Source: Chryseobacterium gleum
Lineage (GTDB): Bacteria; Bacteroidota; Bacteroidia; Flavobacteriales; Flavobacteriaceae
Direction of reading: 5' to 3'
Assembly: GCA_945881885.1 (NCBI GenBank)
Contig: CAMCVI010000005.1
Location: 62,001-126,000, forward strand
Length of the DNA stretch: 64,000 bases
Every line of letters starts with the position of its first letter. Positions within the stretch are counted from its first letter, which is position 1. Both the position numbers and the translations under genes were made by a program. The notes under the pieces are model-generated. The model had not been told where the DNA came from. It was given only the letters and a program-made list of their open reading frames with translations, and ran no database searches. Below are positions 18,788 to 27,695 of the stretch, in pieces.

Positions 18788-20388
18788 TAAAGTTTTAACT
18801 CCAATTCCTGATCTACATCCCAATTGGCTCTTACGTCAATTAGTACTGGAAAATATATCATTTCTTCGGGTTGCAATTTGGCTTTAAAGTTTCCAGAATC
18901 CCAAATTTTATTTTGGTTATCATCATAAAATAAACGCACTTGGTAGTTGCTTGGCTGAATGGCCTCAAAATACATTTCGGTTTCTTTTGAGCAATATTTT
19001 TCGCTAACAATATCTCCTGAAGTATTTAAAATTTGAACGACATAAGGAAATCTATTGATGTTTTTCATACGTAATTTTAAATTTCCGAAGTCACTTATGG
19101 CACCTTTATCAAAAGCAAATTTTAAACTATCAGATTTTGAATTGTATGCATCCTCTATAGCGCCGGGCAATAATTGAAGTTCGTATTTTTCGTTTTCTTC
19201 TTGCTTAAAATCAAATGAAATTAGCTGCTCAAAATCATTAATTTCGGTTGTAAAAGAAACTAAAGTACTGTCTTTTTTTCTCAAAAATATTTTCTCAGCA
19301 TTGATTTTTTTAATTGGCGTTGCGGTTTCTAAATATAGTTTTTCGTTAAATTGGAATTTTTTACTAGCAAAAAGGGTTATTTTCAAGGAATCTGCTTCTT
19401 TAAGTTTTTTCAATTTCACCATATAATTTTTCAAATAGTTTTCAGATTTTACAACCATTTGTATGGAATCTTTGGCTTCTTTAGGCATAAAAACCTGTAA
19501 AGTATCTGATTTTTTATTCGCTGATTTTGCAAAGCGTAAAGGCGTTTCAATGTTGTTCTTTTTATAAAATAATTTCACATTACTAGCATTGCCTTCGTAC
19601 CCTAAAAATAATTTATTATTACTTTCAAGTGTAGGCGAATAGGTTTTGATTTCGTTTTTTTCTGCAAATAATTTTAAGGTAAAACTACTGTCTGTAGGAA
19701 TTTTTATTTTTTCTTTCTTAAAGGCAATTTTTTCTGTTTTAGCTTGAAAATTGTAATTGTTGTTTTTGTCTTTTAAAGCCACTAAATAATAGTTGCCTTC
19801 TTTTATGTTTTCAATGGTAAACTTTGTATTTTTTTCTAAAGTATTAGTAATATAAACGGGTTTGTTTTTATAAACCAATGAATCATTATAAGTTTCGGCA
19901 TCATACAACATTACCGTTACAAATTCATCTGTTTCTTTTTCAAATGCGTCTTCAATTTCACCAGAAACTTTTAAAGAATCAACAAATGCACCCGTTGAAA
20001 ATACATATTTAAATTGCGAATACGGAATACCTTCATTATAATCTGTAATACTTTGTCCAAAATTAAAACTGTAAGTTGTATTAGGTTTTAAATCTTCATT
20101 TAAAGTGATCGAAATAAATTTACTGGCACTTCCTTGCGGCACAATTGTTGGGGTTTTAGCCATAGGTGGCGAAATTATCAATTGTTTGTTAATGTCTTTT
20201 ACTTTTATGTATTCGCTAAAATCAATTTTGATTGTTTTTCCAGAAAAATTAGTCTCGTAATTTTTTGGAATACTTTTAACAATAACAGGCGCAATACTGT
20301 CTTTTGGACCACCAGAAATCATGCCTCTTTTGGCACAACTGATAGAAAAAGCAACAACTAGGGAAAGTATAAATAGGATTTTTTTCAT
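18787..20388 (-). CDS. Lipoprotein with N-terminal bacterial Ig-like domain
   Basis: A probable surface or periplasmic lipoprotein of unknown role. The 533 residues begin with a lipoprotein signal (MKKILFILSLVVAFSISCAKRG, lipobox Cys at 18). The segment SGGPKDSIAPVIVKSIPKNYETNFSGKTIKIDFSEYIKVKD is typical of the Ig-like domain found in many Bacteroidota lipoproteins (Big_5/SbsA type). The remainder is beta-rich with a repeated pattern of short charged strands; the end contains FYDDNQNKIWDSGNF, a calcium-loop-like segment. It lies upstream of nothing obvious: the comF gene precedes it in the same direction with a 70-base gap. Confidence 0.75.
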   Translation of the reverse strand: MKKILFILSLVVAFSISCAKRGMISGGPKDSIAPVIVKSIPKNYETNFSGKTIKIDFSEYIKVKDINKQLIISPPMAKTPTIVPQGSASKFISITLNEDLKPNTTYSFNFGQSITDYNEGIPYSQFKYVFSTGAFVDSLKVSGEIEDAFEKETDEFVTVMLYDAETYNDSLVYKNKPVYITNTLEKNTKFTIENIKEGNYYLVALKDKNNNYNFQAKTEKIAFKKEKIKIPTDSSFTLKLFAEKNEIKTYSPTLESNNKLFLGYEGNASNVKLFYKKNNIETPLRFAKSANKKSDTLQVFMPKEAKDSIQMVVKSENYLKNYMVKLKKLKEADSLKITLFASKKFQFNEKLYLETATPIKKINAEKIFLRKKDSTLVSFTTEINDFEQLISFDFKQEENEKYELQLLPGAIEDAYNSKSDSLKFAFDKGAISDFGNLKLRMKNINRFPYVVQILNTSGDIVSEKYCSKETEMYFEAIQPSNYQVRLFYDDNQNKIWDSGNFKAKLQPEEMIYFPVLIDVRANWDVDQELELKL

Positions 20389-20458
20389 TAATTTTTTTGC
20401 TATTTAGTCACGCAAAGTAACAATTATATTCACTTGCATCATAATATTTAAATAAATT

Positions 20459-21163
20459 TTATGATTGTGTGTACGCCATGGTTAGGATACTAATTTTAGT
20501 GTTCTTTATTTTTAATATTTCTTTTGCACAAGTCTCAATAGTTGCGCCCGTTGTAAAAATATCGTCAACAAGTAATAGGTGTTTTCCTTCAATTTTGTAC
20601 GCGTTTTCAATTGTAAACACATTTTTTATAGTTTCTAATCTAGTAGCTTTAGATTTTTGAATTTGAGATTTTAGATCAACCGATTTTACTAAAACATCAT
20701 CGATTATAGGAATAACTAAGTTTTTTTCAAGAGATTCGCAAAAAGTTGTTACTTGGTTGTAACCTCTTTCATGTAATCTTTTTTTGTGTAATGGTACGGG
20801 TATTATTCCGTCAATGTCTTTAAAAATTGATAATTCTAATAGATTTTTAGAAAAATAATCACCTAAAAAAGTTCCTATTTCTTGCTGATTTTTGTATTTT
20901 AAATTGTGCATCAATTGTTGTGCAATTCCTTTTTTTCTGAAATATAACAACGAGGCCGCAAATTCAAAAGGGACCAATCCATAAAAAATTTTATGAATTT
21001 CTGTCTCATTTGAAAGATGGTGATGGGTAAGCGGTAAATCATGAATACAAGCGGTGCAAATTGTTTTTTCGTTTCTCAGAAGTACATTCGAACAACCATT
21101 ACAAAACGCAGGAAACACCACGTTTAACAGATTTTTATGTATTTTGTCGAAAAACTTTATCAT
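20459..21163 (-). CDS. comF: ComF-family phosphoribosyltransferase-like protein
   Basis: A homologue of ComF, a cytosolic protein needed for natural DNA uptake in several bacteria. The N-terminus has a four-Cys zinc-binding pattern, CNGCSNVLLRNEKTICTAC. The middle has PVPLHKKRLHERGYNQ, a signature of this family, and the C-terminal part has the PRPP-binding loop LLVDDIFTTGATIETC. At 234 residues it is full length. Other competence genes are not in this window, so involvement in uptake is inferred from the family only. Confidence 0.9.
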   Translation of the reverse strand: MIKFFDKIHKNLLNVVFPAFCNGCSNVLLRNEKTICTACIHDLPLTHHHLSNETEIHKIFYGLVPFEFAASLLYFRKKGIAQQLMHNLKYKNQQEIGTFLGDYFSKNLLELSIFKDIDGIIPVPLHKKRLHERGYNQVTTFCESLEKNLVIPIIDDVLVKSVDLKSQIQKSKATRLETIKNVFTIENAYKIEGKHLLLVDDIFTTGATIETCAKEILKIKNTKISILTMAYTQS

Positions 21164-21201
21164 ATTAAAACATTAGTTTTACTTTAGTAAAAATATTTAA
21201 A

Positions 21202-22017
21202 ATGTCTTCAAAAAGAAACAATAACTATAAGATTGCTATACTTCTATTATCATTTTTTTTAGTGATAGTATTATTTAAAAGTTATAAAGATAATAAATCC
21301 GCCAAAGAACTACAAGATACTTTGAAACAAGAAACTTTGATTACTCAAAATCAATTATCTGAAATTCTATCTAAATATGATTCCGTTTCAAATTTATATA
21401 ATAATTTTGATGAAAATTTTCAAGATTTATCTTTAAAAGTAACCGATTTAAAAGATCCAAAAAAGAATATTAAATTCAAGAATTTAGCAGAATTGAATAA
21501 AGAAATTGACCAAATAAAAGATTCCATAAAAATATTAAAAGAGAAATTAAAGCAAATTGAAAAACTTAAAACTTTAATTAAACCAGAAGTAAAAGCACCA
21601 AAAATTACTGAAAACACAATTTTAAAAGATGCTAAATTTGAAGTAACTAATTTACAAGTAAAAGGGGTTAAGTTTCTTACAGATAATAAAACGCCAAATA
21701 AAGTAAAACCAATTGAACAAATTAGAGTATGCTTTACAGTTGATAAAAATAAATCCATTTCTTCTGGTGAAAAAGAAATTTTTGTTCAAATTGTTAATCC
21801 TAAAAACGACATTGTTTCAGTAGATCAACTAACTTTTGAAAACGATAATATTACTTTAAAATATAGTAAATTAGTAAACTTTGAATACCAACAACAAGTA
21901 ACGGATGTTTGCAGTTATGTAGATTTAGAAAAGAACAAAACTGTAAAAGGAAGGTATATTGTAAACTTATATTCAGGCACTAAAAAAATTAGTTCAACCA
22001 TTTTCAATTATAATTAA
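21202..22017 (+). CDS. Membrane-anchored coiled-coil protein of unknown function
   Basis: Not recognised as a named family. The 271 residues begin with a short positive stretch and one transmembrane segment (YKIAILLLSFFLVIVLF). A long charged region rich in Lys, Glu and Leu follows (about 35-130), with heptad-like spacing that suggests a coiled coil. The C-terminal half (about 145-271) looks like a beta-sandwich, for example IRVCFTVDKNKSISSGEKE, EIFVQIVNPKND and VKGRYIVNLYSG. Topology suggests a cytoplasmic N-terminus and a periplasmic domain. It is transcribed divergently from comF and 42 bases before glyS. Similar proteins in flavobacteria are sometimes mislabelled as chromosome partitioning proteins. 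Confidence 0.6.
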   Translation: MSSKRNNNYKIAILLLSFFLVIVLFKSYKDNKSAKELQDTLKQETLITQNQLSEILSKYDSVSNLYNNFDENFQDLSLKVTDLKDPKKNIKFKNLAELNKEIDQIKDSIKILKEKLKQIEKLKTLIKPEVKAPKITENTILKDAKFEVTNLQVKGVKFLTDNKTPNKVKPIEQIRVCFTVDKNKSISSGEKEIFVQIVNPKNDIVSVDQLTFENDNITLKYSKLVNFEYQQQVTDVCSYVDLEKNKTVKGRYIVNLYSGTKKISSTIFNYN

Positions 22018-22047
22018 AAATTCCTTTTTTAATTCCTTTCCTATTTT

Positions 22048-22055
22048 TACTTTTG
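22048..22055 (+). promoter_or_regulatory. Candidate -7 element of glyS
   Basis: TACTTTTG fits TAnnTTTG and ends only four bases before the glyS ATG, predicting a leaderless or nearly leaderless mRNA. No clear -33 TTTG is seen. Confidence 0.45.
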
Positions 22056-22059
22056 CAAC

Positions 22060-23601
22060 ATGGCAAAACAAGAAGACTTATTTAAGAATGTAGTTTCGCA
22101 TGCAAAAGAATACGGATTTATTTTCCCTTCTAGCGAAATATACGATGGTTTAAGTGCAGTATATGACTACGCACAAAACGGAGTAGAATTAAAGAAAAAC
22201 ATAAGAGAATATTGGTGGAAATCCATGGTGCAAATGCATGAAAATATTGTTGGTTTAGACGCTGCAATATTAATGCATCCAACTACCTGGAAGGCTTCCG
22301 GACATGTTGATGCGTTTAACGACCCATTAATTGACAACAAAGACTCTAAAAAAAGATACCGTGCAGATGTTTTAATTGAAGATTATGCCGAAAAATTAAA
22401 CATCAAAGCACAAAAAGAAATTGAAAAAGCAAAAGAACGTTTTGGCGCTGCTTTTAACGAACAAGAATTTATTACAACCAATCCAAGAGTTGTAGAATAC
22501 CTATCTAAAAAGAACGAAATTTTAGCCAGAATGGCAAAAAGTTTAGATGCTGGAGATTTAGACGATGTAAAACTTTTAATTGAAGAATTAGAAATCGCTT
22601 GCCCGGATTCAGGATCTCGTAATTGGACAGAAGTACGCCAGTTCAACTTAATGTTTGGTACAAAATTAGGCGCTTCGGCTGACACGGCTATGGATTTGTA
22701 CTTGCGTCCAGAAACGGCTCAAGGTATTTTTGTAAACTTTTTAAATGTTCAAAAAACAGGCCGAATGAAAATTCCTTTCGGAATTGCACAAACCGGGAAA
22801 GCCTTTAGAAATGAAATTGTTGCCAGACAGTTTATTTTCCGCATGCGCGAATTTGAACAAATGGAAATGCAATTTTTCGTAAAACCAGGTGAAGAAATGA
22901 AATGGTACGAATATTGGAAAATTACGCGATTAAACTGGCACAAATCATTAGGTTTAGGCGTTGAAAATTACCGTTTTCACGACCATGAAAAATTAGCACA
23001 CTATGCAAATGCTGCGGCTGATATTGAATTTAATTTCCCTTTCGGATTTAAAGAATTAGAAGGCATTCACTCTCGTACAGATTTTGATTTAAAAGCACAC
23101 GAACAATTTTCTGGCAAAAAATTACAATATTTTGACACCGAAGAAAATAAAAACTACGTGCCTTATGTAGTAGAAACCTCTGTTGGTTTAGACAGAATGT
23201 TTTTAGCCGTATTTTCAAAAGCATTACAAGAAGAAACATTAGAAGATGGTTCTACTAGAACCGTGTTGCGATTGCCCTCTGTTTTGGCACCTACAAAAGC
23301 AGCGGTTTTACCTTTGGTTAAAAAAGATGGATTGCCAGAAATTGCCAAAGAAATTATGGAAGAATTAAAATGGGATTTTAATATGGCATACGATGAAAAA
23401 GATGCTGTTGGCCGTCGATACAGACGCCAAGATGCTTTGGGAACGCCATTTTGTATTACTGTTGACCACCAAACTGTGGAAGACAAAACGGTTACAATAC
23501 GTTACAGAGACACCATGCTTCAAGAACGTGTAGCCATTACAGATTTAAAAAACATCATTGACAAAGAAGTTTCCGTAAGGAATTGGTTAATGAAAATGTA
23601 A
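22060..23601 (+). CDS. glyS: Glycyl-tRNA synthetase (homodimeric, class II)
   Basis: Charges tRNA-Gly in the cytosol. The 513-residue single-chain protein is of the homodimeric type found in eukaryotes, Firmicutes-like mollicutes, Actinobacteria and Bacteroidota, not the alpha/beta tetramer of E. coli. Class II signatures are visible: YDYAQNGVELKKNI near the start, RPETAQGIFVNF, motif 2 FRNEIVARQFIFRMREFEQMEMQFF split here as FRNEIVARQ then EFEQMEMQFF, and motif 3 SVGLDRMFLAV. The anticodon-binding domain occupies about the last 110 residues. The start MAKQEDLFKNVV is what I expect for this family and fixes the ATG. Confidence 0.96.
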   Translation: MAKQEDLFKNVVSHAKEYGFIFPSSEIYDGLSAVYDYAQNGVELKKNIREYWWKSMVQMHENIVGLDAAILMHPTTWKASGHVDAFNDPLIDNKDSKKRYRADVLIEDYAEKLNIKAQKEIEKAKERFGAAFNEQEFITTNPRVVEYLSKKNEILARMAKSLDAGDLDDVKLLIEELEIACPDSGSRNWTEVRQFNLMFGTKLGASADTAMDLYLRPETAQGIFVNFLNVQKTGRMKIPFGIAQTGKAFRNEIVARQFIFRMREFEQMEMQFFVKPGEEMKWYEYWKITRLNWHKSLGLGVENYRFHDHEKLAHYANAAADIEFNFPFGFKELEGIHSRTDFDLKAHEQFSGKKLQYFDTEENKNYVPYVVETSVGLDRMFLAVFSKALQEETLEDGSTRTVLRLPSVLAPTKAAVLPLVKKDGLPEIAKEIMEELKWDFNMAYDEKDAVGRRYRRQDALGTPFCITVDHQTVEDKTVTIRYRDTMLQERVAITDLKNIIDKEVSVRNWLMKM

Positions 23602-23616
23602 TACGTTCAGCACAAA

Positions 23617-23657
23617 TAAAAAAAACGCCAAATTCATTTGAATTTGGCGTTTTTTTA
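23617..23657. terminator. Bidirectional terminator between glyS and the DUF4296 gene
   Basis: AACGCCAAATTCA and TGAATTTGGCGTT form a perfect 13-bp stem with a tiny loop, flanked by A- and T-runs, so it serves both convergent genes. Confidence 0.9.
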
Positions 23658-23984
23658 TTTTTTAGGATTTTGGTTTTTTTCAAGTCGTGCTAAAATGCGT
23701 TTTTGCATTTCTTTATACTTGTTAACATCTGCAGCATAGTATCTGTTGTTTTGGCGGTAGGTAGTGCTGTCTATTTTGTACTTTTTGTAAATGTAGTTTT
23801 TGGCATCAATTTTATTGGCTTGTAAAATATCTGGCGAATTTATTTTTACTGCTTGTAAAATGGCAGCATCGTACAAAATATTTTCCATTGTGGCTTCGTC
23901 CAAAAGTTTTTTTGGTGGTTTCACAGGATTTTCGTTACACGCAAATAATCCAAAAAAAACAGTTAAAAAAAATATTTTTTTCAT
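23655..23984 (-). CDS. DUF4296-family lipoprotein
   Basis: Small lipoprotein of 109 residues with a signal peptide and lipobox (MKKIFFLTVFFGLFACNE, Cys at 16). The body, with PPKKLLDEATMENILYDAA, YIYKKYKIDSTTYRQNNRYY and YKEMQKRILARLE, is that of DUF4296, a family of unknown function confined to Bacteroidota. It follows pyrC by 5 bases in the same direction, so it is likely the last gene of the mannosyltransferase-pyrC operon. Confidence 0.85.
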   Translation of the reverse strand: MKKIFFLTVFFGLFACNENPVKPPKKLLDEATMENILYDAAILQAVKINSPDILQANKIDAKNYIYKKYKIDSTTYRQNNRYYAADVNKYKEMQKRILARLEKNQNPKK

Positions 23985-23989
23985 CGTTA

Positions 23990-25330
23990 TTATCTATCAA
24001 AAGTTAGTCTTTCTCCTGCAATAATATCTTTTACTTTTCCATTGGCATAAACCAATTTTCCATTCACAAAAGTATGCGTTACTCTCGATTTAAAACTGAC
24101 ACCTTCAAATGGCGACCAGCCGCATTTTGCAATGATATTCTCCTTTTTTACACTCCAAGGCATGTGTGGATTCACCAAAACCAAATCGGCAAAATAACCT
24201 TCTTTAATAAATCCACGATTTTCAATTTTGAAAATTTTTGCCGGATTATGACACATTTTTTCAACAATTTTTTCCATGGAAATTTTATCTTTATTATAGG
24301 CTTCCATCATGGCTACTAAAGCGTGCTGCACTAGCGGCCCACCTGAAGGACAAGTAGTATATGGATTTGATTTTTCTTCTAAAGTATGCGGCGCATGATC
24401 TGTGGCAATAACGTCTATTCTATCATCTAAAAGGGCTTTCCAAAGCGCGTCTTTATCTTCTTGCGATTTAACTGCCGGATTCCATTTAATCAAAGAACCC
24501 TTAGTTTCATAATCTGCATCAGTGAACCATAAGTGATGGATGCAAACTTCAGCAGTAATTTGTTTTTTTTCAAGCGGCATTTTATTGGTGAACAAGTCTA
24601 ATTCTTTAGCCGTTGAAATATGAAAAACATGCAGTCGAGCACCAGTTTTTTTCGCTAAAGCAATTACTCTAACTGTAGATTCATAACAAGCAGCTACGCT
24701 TCTAATTTCTGGGTGTTTCGTTACTGGAATGTCGTCACCGTAAATTTCTTTGTATTTCGCTAAATTATTTTTTACAATGGTTTCGTCTTCGCTGTGCACG
24801 GCAATCAAAAGCTTCGTACTTGAAAATATTTTTTCTAACGATTCAGAACTGTCAACTAACATATTCCCCGTAGAGGAGCCTAAAAACAGTTTTAAACCGG
24901 CTACATTTTTAGGATTGGTTTTTAATATTTCTTCTAAATTATCATTGGTACCACCCATCATAAAAGAATAGTTGGCGTAAGATGTTTTGGAAGCAATTTG
25001 ATATTTTTCTTCTAAAAGTTCCTGCGTTACCGCATTTGGAACCGTGTTAGGTTGTTCGATGTAAGAGGTAATTCCACCGGCAACAGCAGCTTTACTTTCT
25101 GATGCAATGTCGCCTTTATGAGTAAGTCCTGGCTCTCTAAAATGAACTTGATCATCAATAACACCAGGTATTAAAAAATTGCCTTCCGCATCAATAATTA
25201 CACTTTCCGAAGATTTCGCACTAATACTTTCTGCAATTTGACGGATTATATTATTTTCAATTAATACATCTCCTTCAAAGATGCTCCCTTCATTAACAAT
25301 TTTTGCATTTTTAATTAAAAATGTACTCAT
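23990..25330 (-). CDS. pyrC: Dihydroorotase
   Basis: Zinc amidohydrolase of pyrimidine synthesis that cyclises carbamoyl-aspartate to dihydroorotate. The 446 residues fit the long class I type. Metal and active-site motifs are DDQVHFREPGLTHKGDI (HxR, about 60), AVHSEDE, ARLHVFHIST, CIHHLWF and ATDHAPHTLEEK (about 308-319). The Lys normally carboxylated in this class would be the Lys of AGLKLFLGSSTGN. Its ATG follows the TAA of the mannosyltransferase gene with no base between, a strong sign of coupling. A hydantoinase-like paralogue is less likely given DHAPH and RxPG. Confidence 0.93.
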   Translation of the reverse strand: MSTFLIKNAKIVNEGSIFEGDVLIENNIIRQIAESISAKSSESVIIDAEGNFLIPGVIDDQVHFREPGLTHKGDIASESKAAVAGGITSYIEQPNTVPNAVTQELLEEKYQIASKTSYANYSFMMGGTNDNLEEILKTNPKNVAGLKLFLGSSTGNMLVDSSESLEKIFSSTKLLIAVHSEDETIVKNNLAKYKEIYGDDIPVTKHPEIRSVAACYESTVRVIALAKKTGARLHVFHISTAKELDLFTNKMPLEKKQITAEVCIHHLWFTDADYETKGSLIKWNPAVKSQEDKDALWKALLDDRIDVIATDHAPHTLEEKSNPYTTCPSGGPLVQHALVAMMEAYNKDKISMEKIVEKMCHNPAKIFKIENRGFIKEGYFADLVLVNPHMPWSVKKENIIAKCGWSPFEGVSFKSRVTHTFVNGKLVYANGKVKDIIAGERLTFDR

Positions 25331-26053
25331 TTATAGTTTTTTAAATATTTTTCTAATTCGTAACATGATAACGCCAAGAACTGCTTCGCGAATAATTGCG
25401 CCACTCATTTTGGATTCGCCCAAAGTTCTGTCAGTAAAAATAATGGGCACTTCTTCAATTTTAAATTTATGTACATAGGCACGGTATTTCATTTCTATTT
25501 GAAATGCGTAACCCACAAATTTAATTTTGTCAACATTTATGGTTTCTAAAACCTTTCTTTTGTAACAAATAAAGCCTGCAGTGGCATCATGAATTTGCAT
25601 TCCTGTAATAAATTTCACATAAACGGAAGCAAAATAGGACATTAAAACCCGGCTTAAAGGCCAGTTAACCACGTTTACGCCTTTCGAATATCTTGAACCA
25701 ATTGCCACATCGGCACCGTTTTGACAAGCTAAATATAATTTTTCTAAATCGTTGGGATTATGAGAAAAATCGGCATCCATTTCATAAATAAATGGATAAT
25801 TATGAGTCAACGCCCATTTGAAACCGTGCACGTAAGCAGTTCCTAAACCTGATTTTTTATTTCTAACTTCTAAAAATAATTTTCCAGCATATTGTTGTTG
25901 TAATTCGGTAACTTTTTGAAAAGTTCCATCTGGCGAATTGTCATCTACAATTAAAACGTGAAATTGGGAAGGCAACTGAAAAACAGCGTGGATAATACGC
26001 TCTATATTTTCAATTTCGTTATATGTAGGTATAATTACTATTCCTGCTGACAT
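25331..26053 (-). CDS. Polyprenol monophosphomannose synthase (GT2)
   Basis: A family 2 glycosyltransferase that probably moves mannose from GDP-mannose to polyprenyl phosphate on the inner face of the cytoplasmic membrane. The 240 residues have the GT2 start GIVIIPTYNEIENIERII, the nucleotide-binding LIVDDNSPDGT, the metal motif YEMDADFSHNP and AIGSRYSKGVNVVNWPLSRV, all typical of dolichyl/polyprenol-phosphate mannosyltransferases without C-terminal membrane segments. First gene of the operon with pyrC and DUF4296, and divergent from the DUF4271 gene. Confidence 0.88.
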   Translation of the reverse strand: MSAGIVIIPTYNEIENIERIIHAVFQLPSQFHVLIVDDNSPDGTFQKVTELQQQYAGKLFLEVRNKKSGLGTAYVHGFKWALTHNYPFIYEMDADFSHNPNDLEKLYLACQNGADVAIGSRYSKGVNVVNWPLSRVLMSYFASVYVKFITGMQIHDATAGFICYKRKVLETINVDKIKFVGYAFQIEMKYRAYVHKFKIEEVPIIFTDRTLGESKMSGAIIREAVLGVIMLRIRKIFKKL

Positions 26054-26138
26054 GTGATTTTATTTTCTTTACAAAAATAAGTTATTTTTATATTTATTAT
26101 CTTAATAATTTTATAATTAATTGAGTTATTTTTTTTGT

Positions 26139-26146
26139 TACTTTTG
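26139..26146 (+). promoter_or_regulatory. Candidate -7 element of the DUF4271 gene
   Basis: TACTTTTG fits TAnnTTTG and ends four bases before the chosen ATG at 26151. It lies inside the ORF-track extension, which argues against the upstream TTG start. Confidence 0.45.
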
Positions 26147-26150
26147 TGTT

Positions 26151-26816
26151 ATGAAAATCATACTACTATCTGAGCGAATTTTAGTTAACAAAGATTGGGC
26201 AACCTTACTATTTGTATTAGCAATTGCTATTGTGGCACTCAATAAAACAATTTTTTCAGTAAGATTTAATGAATTTATTAAATTAGGTTATTCAGAAAAG
26301 TACAATAAAATTTATAAAGACACCAATAATATATTGAGTTGGTTTTCCATTTCAATGTTTGTCATTCAATTAATTTCCTTTTCCTTTTTTATTTTATTGT
26401 TTTTAAGTTATTTTAATTATTCAAAAACAGAAAATTATATAGCATACATACAAATCATAACATTTTTATTTGTTTTTATTTTATCTAAGTTTTTGATAGA
26501 AAAAATTATAGCGACAGTTATAAATTCTGAAAGTTTAGTGGATAAGTTTAATCTTATAAAATTGAATTATCGCGCTTTTATTGGTTTTGTTTTACTGCCT
26601 ATAAATATTGTTTTGTACTATAATTCTTGGCCTGTTAAAGAGGTTTTTTACATTATATTAACAATTTTTTTACTGTTTAATGTTTTCACTTATTATTTTT
26701 TAGTAAAAAACTATCAAAAGACAATATTAAGCAAATTATTTTATTTTATTTTGTATCTTTGCACCCTTGAAATAGCACCGTATTATTTCATGTATTATTG
26801 GGTAACGAAAAATTAG
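26151..26816 (+). CDS. DUF4271-family membrane protein
   Basis: Integral membrane protein of 221 residues with about six hydrophobic segments. The N-terminal wording (DWATLLFVLAIAIVALNK and FSVRFNEFIKLG) fits DUF4271, a Bacteroidota family of unknown function. The ORF track starts at a TTG ten residues earlier, but the ATG at 26151 directly after a -7 box is preferred. It is followed after only a few bases by hemD; as I recall the two genes are neighbours in many flavobacteria, which hints at a shared but unknown role. Confidence 0.8.
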   Translation: MKIILLSERILVNKDWATLLFVLAIAIVALNKTIFSVRFNEFIKLGYSEKYNKIYKDTNNILSWFSISMFVIQLISFSFFILLFLSYFNYSKTENYIAYIQIITFLFVFILSKFLIEKIIATVINSESLVDKFNLIKLNYRAFIGFVLLPINIVLYYNSWPVKEVFYIILTIFLLFNVFTYYFLVKNYQKTILSKLFYFILYLCTLEIAPYYFMYYWVTKN

Positions 26817-26829
26817 GAATTTGTTAGAT

Positions 26830-27588
26830 ATGTCAAATTTGAAAGTAAAAACGATTTTGGTTTCTCAACCAGAACCAAAAGTGGATAATTCTCCATATCA
26901 CGATTTGCAAAATAAATTTAAGGTAAAAATTGATTTTAGACCTTTTATTCATGTTGAGGGTGTTTCAGCTAAGGAAGTAAGAGCGCAAAAAATTGATTTA
27001 AACAATTTTACGGCTATAATTTTCACTAGTAAAAACGCTATTGACCACTTTTTTAGAGTTGCAGAAGAAATGAGATACAAAATCCCAGAGGATTTAAAAT
27101 ATTTTTGTCAATCGGAAGCTGTTGCATTTTATTTACAAAAATATGTGGTGTACAGAAAGCGAAAAATTTATGTAGGTCAGAAAGATTTTTCGGATTTAAC
27201 GGCACTTATAAAAAAGTACAAAGACGAGAAATTTTTATTACCAAATACAGACCAATTAAATCATGATGTTCCTCAAACACTTGATGGTTTAAAAGTAGAT
27301 TGGAAACAAGGTATTTTCTATAAAACAGTAATGAGCGATTTGTCTGATTTAAAAGATGTTTATTACGATGTGTTGGCCTTTTTTAGTCCAACAGGAATTA
27401 AATCGTTATTTATGAATTTCCCAAATTTTGAGCAAAATAACACAAGAATTGCCGTATTTGGACCAACGACTCAAAAAGAAGCTTTAGATCACGGATTACG
27501 AGTTGATATTTTAGCCCCTACACCAGGAACACCATCCATGACAGGTGCTTTGGAAAAATATGTTGCAGAAGCAAATAAAGGAAAATAA
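26830..27588 (+). CDS. hemD: Uroporphyrinogen-III synthase
   Basis: Closes the linear hydroxymethylbilane to uroporphyrinogen III in heme synthesis. HemD is poorly conserved, but VKTILVSQPEP, TAIIFTSKNAIDHFF, YDVLAFFSPTGIKSLF, RIAVFGPTTQKEALDHG and the C-terminal PTPGTPSMTGALEKYV together are typical of the two-domain fold and of the Bacteroidota type. The ATG at 26830 (MSNLKVKTI) is chosen over the TTG three codons earlier in the ORF track. Followed by a strong terminator. No other hem gene is nearby. Confidence 0.88.
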   Translation: MSNLKVKTILVSQPEPKVDNSPYHDLQNKFKVKIDFRPFIHVEGVSAKEVRAQKIDLNNFTAIIFTSKNAIDHFFRVAEEMRYKIPEDLKYFCQSEAVAFYLQKYVVYRKRKIYVGQKDFSDLTALIKKYKDEKFLLPNTDQLNHDVPQTLDGLKVDWKQGIFYKTVMSDLSDLKDVYYDVLAFFSPTGIKSLFMNFPNFEQNNTRIAVFGPTTQKEALDHGLRVDILAPTPGTPSMTGALEKYVAEANKGK

Positions 27589-27601
27589 TTTTTTTATAAA
27601 T

Positions 27602-27635
27602 TAAAAAAAGCGTTCAGAAATGAACGCTTTTTTTG
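27602..27635 (+). terminator. Terminator of hemD
   Basis: AAAAGCGTTCA and TGAACGCTTTT form a perfect stem with a 4-base loop and a following T-run, 14 bases after the hemD stop. Confidence 0.9.
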
Positions 27636-27636
27636 T

Positions 27637-27668
27637 GCAAAAAAAACGCCTTGATTTTCAAGACGTTT
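27637..27668 (-). terminator. Terminator of pckA
   Basis: On the minus strand AACGTCTTGA and TCAAGGCGTT pair (one G-T) around a short loop and are followed by eight T. It is back to back with the hemD terminator. Confidence 0.85.
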
Positions 27669-27695
27669 TAGATGTAAGTTTTAATTTGTTAAGTT

